NCBI GenBank assembly: GCA_951799445.1
Contig: OX637292.1
Location: 4,653,296 to 4,717,295 of the forward strand
Length of the DNA stretch: 64,000 nucleotides
DNA from: Pseudisothecium myosuroides
Lineage: Eukaryota > Streptophyta > Bryopsida > Hypnales > Lembophyllaceae
Direction of reading: 5' to 3'
The position numbers were made by a program, and so were the translations under genes. Position 1 is the first letter of the stretch. Every line of letters starts with the position of its first letter. A model generated the notes under the pieces. The model searched no databases and had not been told where the DNA came from. It saw only the letters and a program-made list of their open reading frames with translations. Positions 11,814 through 22,262 of the stretch are shown in pieces.

Positions 11814-13040
11814 CCATTGTCACTTGAAAATAAAGTTGTGCTTTTGTGGAATGTGACCTTTTTCAGTAAAAAATTGCTTAAGTCTGTTTTAATTTAATTT
11901 TAACAATGGAAATTGTTAATTTTACTAACGAACTTTAGTAATGAGGTTTTGGTAAAAAATATTTTGGATTTTTCAATTGATGACCATCATATTAATTTTT
12001 ATTAACACAAGCTATTAAATATGCTTTTGTTGTTTAGAAATCCAACTAGGTCTCTATTGGTCTCTACACTATTGGTGACACCTTATTGAAGGTCCTAAAT
12101 CTTGATTTTTGGATATTGGAGTCTGAAAAGAATTAAATTTCTATTGGTAATCAAGTCTTCATTCATTTTTTTTGGCTATTCATTAATAGTACTTGGTGAT
12201 TGATGATTCTCAATCCTTTAAGATGATTTGTAGAGCAATCTATCTAAGATGGATGCAGGGGAATTGCCAAAAACACTTGTCCTATTTTTGGTCCTCTTGC
12301 CTTCGGGCAAGTGGTTTTTTGCTCATAATGTTTGCTTTGTATGTTTGTTTGGCATGAAATTTGGATTGAAGGTAGATGCTGTAGTTTCGGACTTTGAATA
12401 ATATTTTAAAAATATTTTCAAATTACTTTACTATTTTTAACACGCCCCCAATTGGATGCTTACCTTGGCCATTTTAAAGGTTTTTAGTCCTGTTCCTTAT
12501 CCAAAAATGCAAACTTGAAGCCACACATTGGACATGATGGAGGTTTACTAACATTACAAGGATTGACAATGAGTTTCTCTGAAAATATCAACATGTCGGT
12601 TGCACATATGGGGTCAAAGTGACATTCCTTTGCGCAAAGGCTAAGAAGAGGGAAAAATTTTCCTTTATGAATTTTTTGGTGCAATAAGAGCGCAATCTTT
12701 TCTAGAAAAATGAACTTTTCTATAGACTTTTCTTGACTTTTTTCTAAATTACTAAAAATGAAAAACTCCACAGACCCCATTTCTGCTCTTTTCTGCATCT
12801 AGTGGTTTTTTTAGTACTCCATAGTAATTTGTTGTACTGTAGAGTGCAGCATAGTACTAAATCGATGGTTTACATCTGCAAGTGCCCTAAATTGACAGTC
12901 TACATATGCTGGGGCAATGCTAACACAAAAAACAGGTAGTATTACATACTATTGGAAGACCTACGGCCAAAAATTACATTTTTGACGAAAAAGTGTGAAG
13001 TGTTTCATGCAGTTGCTTTGCTAAAAACTAAAACCTCCAA
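11814..13040. other. unique spacer of the giant palindrome
   Basis: This 1227 bp stretch is not inverted-repeated. Its edges carry degenerate words like the ends of the 20518-21247 element (AAAAACACTTGTCC near 12270 and GTGTTTCATGCAGTTGC near 13000), so much of it may be one decayed TIR element. A 104-codon minus-strand frame (12484-12798) has two CxxC-like cysteines near its C-terminus but no recognised family; low coding support. Confidence 0.6.
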
Positions 13041-13212
13041 CTTTTGCCGATATACTTTACAACTTTCCTAGATTGTTGTTTTATGACACATTCTTATGGA
13101 ATGAAATTATTCAAAGAACCTTTACTATTTGTTATCATGGAAGAATTAATTTATTTTGTTTGTTCAAAACTTTTCAACAAATTACAATAAAAAAATATTT
13201 CATTGTCGTAGA

Positions 13213-13300
13213 CACGTGTCTAATACCTATCCTGGGTATCCTATCCTATTCTATTCTATTATATCCTATCCTCCTACCATATATCCTATCCTATCTTATA
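13213..13300 (+). promoter_or_regulatory. G-box palindrome and TATCC repeats upstream of the right gene
   Basis: CACGTG at 13213-13218 in AGACACGTGTCT, followed by a run of TATCC/TATTC units to about 13300, then the TATA box 70 bp further on. Arrangement and sequence equal the left arm. Confidence 0.5.
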
Positions 13301-13367
13301 ATACAGTTGTAACAAAGTATTATCCACAATCCCTACATAATGTCTCGTTGGTAGGGTTTTTTTCTAA

Positions 13368-13376
13368 CTATATAAG
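13368..13376 (+). promoter_or_regulatory. TATA box of the right peptide gene
   Basis: CTATATAAG. Downstream, GCAAG|GTAGCT (donor at 13487) and GTGCAG (acceptor ending 14005) would remove a 519 bp leader intron and leave the ATG 24 bases into the second exon. Confidence 0.65.
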
Positions 13377-14029
13377 TACCGGCATGCTCTTCCACTTTTC
13401 CATTATTTGCCTCTTTGCTCTTCATTGCTTAGTGCTGTTCTTTGCTTTTGGGTTGGATACTAGTGATCGTACTAGCAAATTGCAAGGTAGCTCTCCTTCC
13501 ATCCTTGGCTTTATCTACTTTACAATTGAGACGCCTCTTTGTTGTTCACTTCAATTGTCTCTTTTCATGCCGTCTTGTTGACATGCTTTAAATTTTTTTT
13601 TGTCACACCTTGTGATTTGATTGTTTGGATCTTTTATGTTGTTTAATTGCAATCATTTTTGGATTATTCTTTAATCTTTATGTTGCACTTCTATTGCGCA
13701 TTTGTGGAGTGTCTTTAATAGTACTGCACAATCTTTAAGGATCACGCTTTTTGTTGCACATTGACATCATACCTTAGGATTGATTTTTTTGGTACTTGTA
13801 ACAACTTCCAATGGTTTTGTATTTGTTGCACCTTAGAAGGATGTTTTAAAGTTGTCTTTTCATTGAGTTATACTTTGGAAACACACTAGATCAAATGTGC
13901 ATGTCTCTTTGTGATGCCCTTTCAAAGCATTCTATAGATTACACAAAGCTTGTAGAATTGAATTTGCACTAACTAATTAATACATTGTTGTTGTTGCAAG
14001 TGCAGACACAAATTGTCATCATATTTACA

Positions 14030-14482
14030 ATGAAGGGCCTTTTGGTGGTTCTGGTATTTGCGGTGCTTGTGTTTATCATTCCTGGAGAAGGACGCCTCGT
14101 TCCAATTCCGTGTTGGGACTTGCCCAACCCGGGACCGAATTGTGATCCTCACAACCCCATTCCGGCACGCGCAGTGCCAACTCCATGTTGGGACTTGCCC
14201 AACCTGGGACCGGATTGCGACCCCCACAACCCTATTCCGGCACGCGCAGTGCCAACTCCATGTTGGGACTTGCCCAACCTGGGACCGGATTGCGACCCCC
14301 ACAACCCTATTCCGGCACGCGCAGTGCCAACTCCATGCTGGGACTTGCCCAACCTGGGACCGGATTGCGACCCCCACAACCCTATTCCGACACGCGCAGT
14401 TCCTACTCCATGCTGGGATTTGCCCAACCCGGGACCGGATTGCGACCCCCACAACCCCAACCCCGTAACTATGCTTCCATGA
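14030..14482 (+). CDS. secreted tandem-repeat peptide precursor, 5 units (right copy)
   Basis: 150 residues. The signal peptide (residues 1 to about 21, hydrophobic core LLVVLVFAVLVF) is followed by RLVPI and five 25-residue units, the first at 14108 and then every 75 bases. Unit consensus is PCWDLPN-x-GP-(N/D)-CDPHNP-IPARAVPT. Each unit has two Cys spaced C-x9-C around a Trp, two DP/GP-rich turns and a basic RAVP linker. The last unit ends in NPVTMLP. The spacing would allow one disulfide loop per unit, with the RA linker as a possible processing point (inference). AATAAA-type signal at about 14735. No family was recognised; the outline recalls multi-peptide precursors such as HypSys or multi-domain CLE proteins. 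It pairs divergently with the left copy across the palindrome centre. Confidence 0.82.
   Translation: MKGLLVVLVFAVLVFIIPGEGRLVPIPCWDLPNPGPNCDPHNPIPARAVPTPCWDLPNLGPDCDPHNPIPARAVPTPCWDLPNLGPDCDPHNPIPARAVPTPCWDLPNLGPDCDPHNPIPTRAVPTPCWDLPNPGPDCDPHNPNPVTMLP
14108..14482. repeat. 75 bp coding minisatellite, 5 units
   Basis: Five units starting at 14108, 14183, 14258, 14333 and 14408. Units 2 and 3 look identical. Unit 4 has TGCTGG where the comparable left-arm unit has TGTTGG, so the extra unit arose by unequal exchange or slippage within the tract. Confidence 0.95.
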
Positions 14483-17050
14483 AGTGTTCAAGCGGTGTCC
14501 ATGTTGACAATTGTTTGTATTTGTGGATATTAACATCAATTGTTAATCGTCCTCATGGATTGTCTAGGCTAGTCACTACAGTGCTAGCTTTTAAATTACA
14601 TTATAATACCAAATGAAATGATTTTTGGAGCCTCGTAGTTGCTTTCTATAGTATTGCATAGTGTTGATCAACATGCCATGCATAGGATTTGTATATGGAT
14701 AGCTACTACATTTCTTTTGGAAATTTCATTTGAAAATAAATAAAGCTTGTGCCCCTTGACTCATTCTCAAGTGCAACCAAGTATCTTTCAACTCTTTAAA
14801 AAATTGTTCAAACCTTGCGTCTTCTATTTTTCTATTTTTCTATTTTGTATCATCTTGTGATGTTTGTTGTTTTGAGCTTTATAAATTGGAATGCAGAGAG
14901 AGTGTAAAAATTGCTTTATGCCAACAATCTCCTCAATGCAAGTGCTTTCAATGAAAATACCCTTAAAAGACCTTTCAATGCTAAAAGAGACTTGCCAACT
15001 TTATGAACACAAATAAACAAGTATGGTAGTCTCACTTAAAATTGCTTAAACTTATTTTAGTCTCTTTTTATCCTCGAGTGACCATAATTGAATATAGTAT
15101 GGTCTAATTTGTTGATGAAGTGGTATTTTGTAATGAAGAAATGTAATTGGATTATGAAGATTTGTTGAATTGACCATCGCATTGCCAAAAAGCTATTCCA
15201 TTGATGAATGCATCTCATTTCTTGAGGTTTCTTTGTGTTATTTATTTGCCTTGGATTCAAAATAACATAGAATTTTTTTGAAGTTTTGCAATTTTAATTT
15301 TAGCAAACTTGACTAAAACTGTGTGTTTGTTGAAATCAAGAAGCTTTTAGAATTATTGAAAAGTACCAAATTTTTTTTGCAAAATCATGAGCATTTGAAT
15401 TTCATCTCCAATGCTTATCTTTCCATGACATTTATAGATGGGGTAGTCTTTTAAAAGTTGTTTTGAAAAACTTGAAGATCAAGGCTATTCAAATATTTAA
15501 AATTTGTAAAGAAAAATAGGAAACAATACATTTTTCAAAACCTGATGCACATACATGTAACCTACTTATGTTTGGAAAACCAAAAGATATGTTTTTGAAT
15601 ATCTTGTACATAGGTTCATTATTGAGCTACTTTGTTGATTTTTGCTATTTCTGAAGCTACTCAAAGTATTCAAAGTACACCTCAAAAACAACGCTTTCTT
15701 GAAATCAATGCAATTTAATAGTAATTAGAGTTGAAAAGAACAAGTTTAGAAAAGTAAACATATAATAATATAAAAAAAGATTCTAGTTTTAGGCATAAGT
15801 GGCTCTAGGAACATAATGCAGTTCACTTTTTATGAGCATTCTACCTTGCTTACACTCATTTGCAATAACTATAAAGATCACATTGCTGGGATCATACCAT
15901 AATACCCAAATAATAGACTATTTTTGATGAAAATTTATTTTAGAAGGCCAATTTTCTAAAGGATTTACGTGCAATTTAGTAAAAAACATATAAATAAGAG
16001 GAGATTTTGAACAACTAGATTAAACTTTAATCTAAGTAGACATTTTAAAATATTAAATTCTATATGAAGGCCAAAATAATGCTTTGAACTTCTAGATTTT
16101 CAATTCAAGTTATTATATTGAATGCCATTTGATTCATCTTTTAAATTTTATTAATTTTGTCCTGAAATTTTAGGGTGAATGTATCTCAATTAGATATGAA
16201 TTTTTCATTCTAATGAAGTTTGAAGCTTAATTGAATTCAAACCACTTGTGCTATTTTCTAAAACATTTATTTATTTTTACATCTAATCTTTGTAGACGAT
16301 AACTAATAAATATATTTCAAAGTGAAGGTATTGCTTGGCATAAAAGTTAGAAACCACTAAAGAGATTGTAGTCTATGAGGTGGATTTAATGTTTAGAATC
16401 TACAAATTATAGATTGCTTAGATATTGTATACAGAGTGGGAGTTGATATTGTTTTTGTATATATATATAAAAGATTTTTATTAAATCTACTATAATGTGC
16501 TATTTATTGGATATCCAAGAAATTTGTCATAGAATGCTTACTTTTATGACATGGGGTAAGGCCTTCTTGCAATGAAAGTTTGCTGACAAATTGGAAAAAG
16601 GATTGTTGTAATCCACTTTTAATTTCAGTGCATGTGTTTTTCTCAATGGTGTCCTTTAGGCTTCTAGGAGTTAAGATGAGAATTAAGGTTCCTTCATCCT
16701 TTGAGCTCTAGAGTTAAATTTTCTAGGATTTTGCTCCCTTTGCTTATATTTTACACAAATAATTCTTGTCTTCTATTTGGATTTGGATTTTTTCTTGAGG
16801 ATGTTACGGTAGTCCAAAAAGCAAGGGTTCAATGGCTTATGATCTATACATCAATCTCAATTTGGGGGTTTAGGAGTTGGAGCTTGAGATTGTAAACTAT
16901 TGAATTAGAAATTCTAAACCCTAATATTTCATAGTAATTGACATGTAATACTCCATGTGTGAGTGTATTTGTTTGGATTGAGTTTTTTTTGTCAAATTAT
17001 GTTTTCAATTGTCCTCCATACGATATTTAATTGTCGGTGTTCAATCTTTG

Positions 17051-17138
17051 CACTATAAGAACCCTGTTTTTATTTGTAAACATAAATTAGGTGAATGTTC
17101 ACAAAAATGCGTCCAAAAAACACAAGGTTCTTATAGTG
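17051..17138. mobile_element. 88 bp CACTA-type MITE (right arm copy)
   Basis: CACTATAAGAACC ... GGTTCTTATAGTG with TTG on both flanks. Its presence in both arms dates its insertion before the palindrome formed, or before the last homogenisation. Confidence 0.8.
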
Positions 17139-17876
17139 TTGATTTGTTGATTTCTAGTGTTTTTGCTTGTTGATGAATGGTTTCAGGGTTCTTGATAATT
17201 ATATATGGTTCTATTGTTCTTTGTTACCTAAGCCAATGTTGTTAATTGTTTGTATGTTATAATATCTTATAGTAGGAAATAGTATCCACATCAACATACT
17301 TTGTTCCTTTAGACAACTTGATTTGGACATGAATTATTAGAATTGTACTAATTTGTTTGAGTTTTGTATTGATTTAGGCATGTTGCTTTGGATACTATTT
17401 TCTACTAGTGTGTGCATCTTTGTGTGAGTATATGTTTGAATGTGTAAGTGAGCTGAAACCTGATTATGTTGAGAGTGTTTCAATGTACTTGTGTACGTTG
17501 GTCTTGATTGTGTAAGTTTTGTCCTTTAGTTGTGCTTCAATTCACTAGTACCAAACCACCTCTCCTATTTAACTCCTCAAGTTCCAATCCTTGCGGGGGA
17601 CTTTTGGACTTTTGGATAGGCTTGTATGATCTCAATTTTTGGCTTGATTTTTTTAAACTTCTTTTAAGATAGCGGAAATCTGATTAGCTTTTTGGAAATA
17701 CAAGTTTTATTTCCATGGGTGCTTGGGAGCAACATTTATTCCTCCCTAAGTCTAAAAAGTAGCTCGAGGGGAGCCCAAAAACATCACAAAAAATTAAATT
17801 TTTTAATTTTTAATATATTTTCCTCAAAATTATATTTTTTCTACATTTGAAGCTTTGATTCATTTTATTTGGACTA

Positions 17877-18278
17877 GTGATGCAAAAGTTATGGACAATC
17901 CATTTTTTTGGACAATCTAATAATCTTCTTAAAAAAATAACTTATAGAAATCATTTTTGAATGCAATTTTTATATTTTTTCAAAAGCAATTGTTAGATAG
18001 GGTAAAGTTTGCTTGCTAAAACAATCTCACCATTAGAAGTATTGTGTTTCAATTCCATCTTAGAGTTATTAATGATTAATTTATTTTTTAATCTTAGAGG
18101 GTCGTTGCTAGAAATGGAATTCATTTTTTGTAGCGTTTTGGACAATTCTCATTTTTTCTTTTGGGAATACTTTCAAATTAAAAAAACAATTATTTTTAAA
18201 TGTAAAAAACATGTTTAATGTATGTACCTTTAAGAAGAAGGTATCCCAAGAAGGACAAGTATAGAAACATTCTCTATG
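17877..18278. repeat. outer, diverged flank of the giant palindrome (right)
   Basis: Inverted counterpart of 6187-6587 with visible divergence. It also matches 43978-44170 in the same orientation, so this is a member of the dispersed repeat family. Confidence 0.7.
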
Positions 18279-19665
18279 TTGGAAACAAGCTGTTCTCATC
18301 ATTGAGAGGGGGAAAAAAATAAAATAAAATAAAAAAGACCTATTTTTGGAAATTTATTTATTATTTTTAGAAAAAATATTTTATTTAAAAAATAATAATT
18401 TGATGACGTGGCAATGTCCCCGCCACATCAGTAGTCTACGTGGCATGGAAATATTCCATTGGAACAAAGCCCCCAAGCTTAGGAACTTCAAGATAACTCG
18501 CGACCCTTCTTTGGCCTCATTTCTCTTCTAATGAGTAGACCTTATTGTACATGTTGTAGATGCTTGAATGAAATTTGAAGTCATTTGGCTATATAGATTG
18601 CAAGATTATATTGTTTTAGTGTTGAAAATGGATGCTGAAGTTTTCCTAGCAACACATTTGGAGGTGAAATTTGATTTTTAAACCTACTCAAATGAAAAAA
18701 ATTTAAACTATAAGTGATTCAAATCCAACAAGCAAACACATTGGTGAAAGAAAATATCATTCAAGTGACTCATTGTGTCTACAAAATGGCTTTGAAGTGT
18801 CAAAAAATAGCAAGAAAAGTTTAAAAAAAAAACATTAAAGGCTGAACCTCCTTCTACTAAAATGCTTCTTAATCACTTATAACTTCTTAGTTTGATATGA
18901 AATTTTAGCCACACAAACCAAACTCATAATTATGCGCAACTTTTTCAAAAAGAATTACTAGAAATGGACACCGTATGAAGAAGTAACAAGCCGCCGAAAC
19001 TCATTGTAATCCAAAAATGTTGAGATTTTGAACTTCGAATTGCTTCCAAACATTCAAAACAACTTGGATTGAGATGAAAATTTTACCACAATAACTAGAC
19101 TTCAAGGGGTTAATAATCCAACAAATTTTATTGGAAACTAACATTGGATGAAGGAGATACAAGCCTCAAAGTTGCAACCATCAAATAGAGTTTGGTGAAC
19201 TCAAATTGAATTTATGAACTTTGATTGGCTTCCAAAAAATCAATACATCTTGGATTGATTTGAAAATTTTACTACACACACTAGAAGAAAGAGCGCAAAT
19301 TTTCCAACAAGGACGCAAAAATTACAGCACTTTGAATTGGACTTGAAACTATGTGAGGACACTTTTGGTCCCCTTGGACAGTTAGGGGTTATTGAATCAC
19401 ATGACTTCATTAGGTCTTTGCTCCAAAAGTTTCTTCAAAGTCTCAAGTACGTGCATTCTTAGCATCTTTGAATCCTATTACTTTTTTCAACTTTTTCCAA
19501 TTTTATTACAATTTTTTTTGCAACTTTTTCACTTATCAAAGTCAAATCAATGAAGCAGTGAGCTAAATATTTCATATTATTTAACTCTTGTAACACTTGT
19601 GTAGGGCTGATTGTACGTCTCTGCCTACACAGCCTACAAGAATAGGCACCTAGCTTTTCTTCTTG
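18279..19665. other. AT-rich intergenic DNA, no gene recognised
   Basis: No convincing frame. A short imperfect inverted repeat built on GACGTGGCA/TACGTGGCA occurs at 18404-18447 and looks like a decayed transposon end. Confidence 0.45.
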
Positions 19666-19667
19666 TA

Positions 19668-19822
19668 AGGTAAACTACCCCATTCCAGACCAAATGGGAA
19701 CAAGCCCATTGTGGGCTAATTATGTTAGTGGTGTACATTCAAGTTCTAAAAAGTATACCACGAACATAATTTAGCCCACAATGGGCTTGCTCCCATTTGG
19801 TCTGGAATGGGGTAGTTTACCT
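19668..19822. mobile_element. 155 bp hairpin MITE with TA target duplication
   Basis: Starts AGGTAAACTACCCCATTCC and ends with its exact reverse complement; the arms run about 65 bp to a 24 bp loop. TA flanks both sides (19666-19667, 19823-19824). The terminal word resembles that of the 464 bp element at 6588 (AGGTAAAATAGCCCAT), so they may share a transposase source. Confidence 0.85.
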
Positions 19823-20244
19823 TATGAGAAGAAAACTCTGCAGATTTGGGCTTGGAGCCCCAAAGACATAGCTGGCCGCTCATATCTTACACTTATCAAG
19901 ATTTTAGAGTCCATGACAGCGAGTTTTTTTTCTTCCCACACAGTACATTCGTGCAGAATGACAGCCTATTCTTAATAACCTTGACAAGTGCACACGACCT
20001 TTTCCATTCGCTGATAACAGTCGAATTTCATTCTCCTGCTGCACAATGCAATAGTATTTCAACATCAAGGAATTGAAGATGGCAGACCGTGAACACCACA
20101 AGCTCACTCTGCAATAGACAGAACAGGTTCCAATGGAGATCCATACGTAGCAGACAGAAAGAACAAGGTTCAACCCTGAAACCATTGACATAACCCTCAT
20201 CACTGGTATATATAATTTGCGGGAGACGAGACATAATCTAAATC

Positions 20245-21464
20245 ATGCCCTCTCTTACCGTTGAATTGCACAATTGGAGCTGCAGTGCAAGTAACTCACC
20301 ATCTCGATCTGCATCAATTAGCTGCAACTCGATTCCTTCAATTCGTAAGTCGCAGCTTGTTTGCATTGACGTAGCTCAACTCCATGGGAAGTCGTCCTTA
20401 ACTTCAAAATGTGTGCAAAGTACTCAAAACCGAGCTAGATCTCACTCCGACCTTGTGGAACTCTCTGATACTTTGTTGGCGCTGGATGAACTAAAACCCC
20501 GAAGAAGAAGCTCTCGTGGGTGATTGCATGAAACACCTGTACTATTTGTTGCGTTTTGCAATAGTACTTATGATTTTTTCTGGAGTACTTTAAAATTAAA
20601 AAATCAATTTTTAAAAAAATTAAAAAATATAGCCAATGTATGCACCTTTAAGATGAAGGTAACCACCAAAGGAAATTCATTAAAAAATTCTCTAAGTAGG
20701 AGAACCAGAAAAGTGCCAAATCTTAAGAAAATGCATACTTTGATGTTTTAATTAGTAGAAAATAGGAAAAAACTTAAATAAAAAAATAAAAATTGGCCAT
20801 TTGTGGCAACTCTATGGAGATGGTCATTCACCAAAAAAACCACCAAAATAATTTTTTACATGCTTCAAAATGCTAGTAGAAAGGTACTCAATTTGTGGAC
20901 TTCTATACCACACAAAATTAAGTATTTTTAGAGTTCCTTTGGACAGTAGTTACAAGTCTACTAGAAGACCATCTCTACTAAATTTCAGCTCCAAATTCGT
21001 TTTTATGGGTACTAAATAGTACTAAAAACCTCCAAATTGGCATTTGTGACATAATATCGGGGGCTATTATTAAATAGTAAAACATTTTTAAAAATTTCAA
21101 AAACATAGACAAGGTGTATAATAGTCATCAGTACCTTGTCTATGAATTTTGAATCATTTGGAGTCAAAACCCAAGAATTATGGCCAAAAAACTAATCAGC
21201 ACGAGACATGTGACATAAAATAGTACAAGTGTTTCATGCAATCACCCTCGTACAAGCAGAAAGGAGACCCATCGCCTCCTGAAGCTCACGCAGAAATCCA
21301 CCTTCCAAATGCATGAATGTCACAACATAGAGTCTGAGCGTTACTACATTTACAATGCAGCAATCAAGTTGACCGCAGTGAGAGGAGATGATATAGTACA
21401 TGAAGTCTCCTTGAAAGAAGGGGCGATCGGCTCGTGGCCCATGGATTGCAAAAATGTACCCTAA
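20245..21464 (+). pseudogene. 161-residue ORF split by a transposon insertion
   Basis: A frame opens at 20245 and runs 91 codons to the CGT at 20515-20517, where a 730 bp element begins. After the element and its duplicated TCGT, the same frame continues at 21252 and stays open for 70 codons to the TAA at 21462. The N-terminal half is Ser-rich; the C-terminal half has a mixed, globular-looking composition. No family was recognised. The continuation in frame over 70 codons across the junction argues that a real coding sequence existed before insertion. With the element present, translation would stop in its first codons (TGA at 20521). Confidence 0.5.
20518..21247. mobile_element. 730 bp TIR element, TCGT flanks
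   Basis: Termini GGGTGATTGCATGAAACAC and GTGTTTCATGCAATCACCC; the inverted match extends about 30 bp. TCGT lies on both sides (20514-20517 and 21248-21251). The interior is AT-rich and non-coding, and about 20560-20710 resembles 6180-6320 inverted, so it shares sequence with the dispersed repeats. Confidence 0.85.
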
Positions 21465-21527
21465 GATCCTAAACGGCGTTTGAAGAACTTGAGTTTACTC
21501 TTTCTGAGATCAATTAAGGTCCTCAAA

Positions 21528-22262
21528 TCACCCCACTCTCTCGTCGACACAATGGCGAAGCACCCAGCTAGCAAACACTCCATCCTCCACCACCAACCCA
21601 CCCAATATCGAATTGGTCCCACACAAAAAAACAGGAAAGACTGAGTTTCCCCCTTTCATAGTGCCATCTGAGGATTCGTAAATGAATGAATGAGGTCTGT
21701 ATTTGTAACAGAATATCTTCAACGCACACGGAACCTTCTTCTGCATCCATGTGAATTCAGCTTCAAGAATCTCGGAACAGCATCCCTCCCCAATCTTCTT
21801 GCGCACTTTCATACCAGGAAGAGTGAACGCGAAAAACGCTGAAAATCTAGGGTCGGACTTCAGTTTCTCAAAATATTCTCGGTGCATTGGACTTCGAGGT
21901 TGATACTTTGTAATGCGATAACGGCAAAGACGGTTCCATTCGGGGAACTGGTACATATGCTGTTGAAGACCAACAGGCACCCATTTTATCTTTACACAAA
22001 AAGTCTTCAAGCTATACAAGCTGTCAGGCAATAACACCAACGATCAAAGAATTTTTACATCCAATGCCCTGCACTTAACCCTGAGAAAACAGTATTTCGC
22101 CATATTCTGCAGCCTATTGTCTAGCAATGTCAACATGCATTTGAAGCGTTCCAACATTTGAACAAAGATAGGGCTCATTCCCAATCCAGAAAATTTGATG
22201 ACATGAATCTTGAATTGACTGGGCTAATATTGAAACTGGTATCCAAACCTCATTCACAGGGA
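21528..22262 (-). pseudogene. protein kinase N-lobe fragment with decayed upstream exon
   Basis: The minus-strand frame 22040-21528 contains a glycine-loop-like IGEGCCSE (residues 83-90) and, 18 residues later, CALKIF with the Lys expected of the kinase VAIK motif. No catalytic loop or DFG follows; the frame ends soon after. Upstream, minus strand about 22262-22110 reads NEVWIPVSILAQSIQDSCHQ and on to SNVGTLQMHVDIARQ before a TAG, protein-like but stopped. N-terminal helical regions joined to kinases of this kind occur in moss and lycophyte kinase families (from general knowledge). Best read as a truncated, inactive copy. Confidence 0.4.

Larger units (their letters stand above)
13041..17874. 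repeat. right arm of giant palindrome (4834 bp)
   Basis: Reverse complement of 7054-11813. It is 74 bp longer: one extra 75 bp peptide unit minus a 1 bp indel. It has the empty target site of the left-arm 464 bp element at its outer end. Outside the gene and the CACTA MITE no coding region is evident. Confidence 0.95.
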
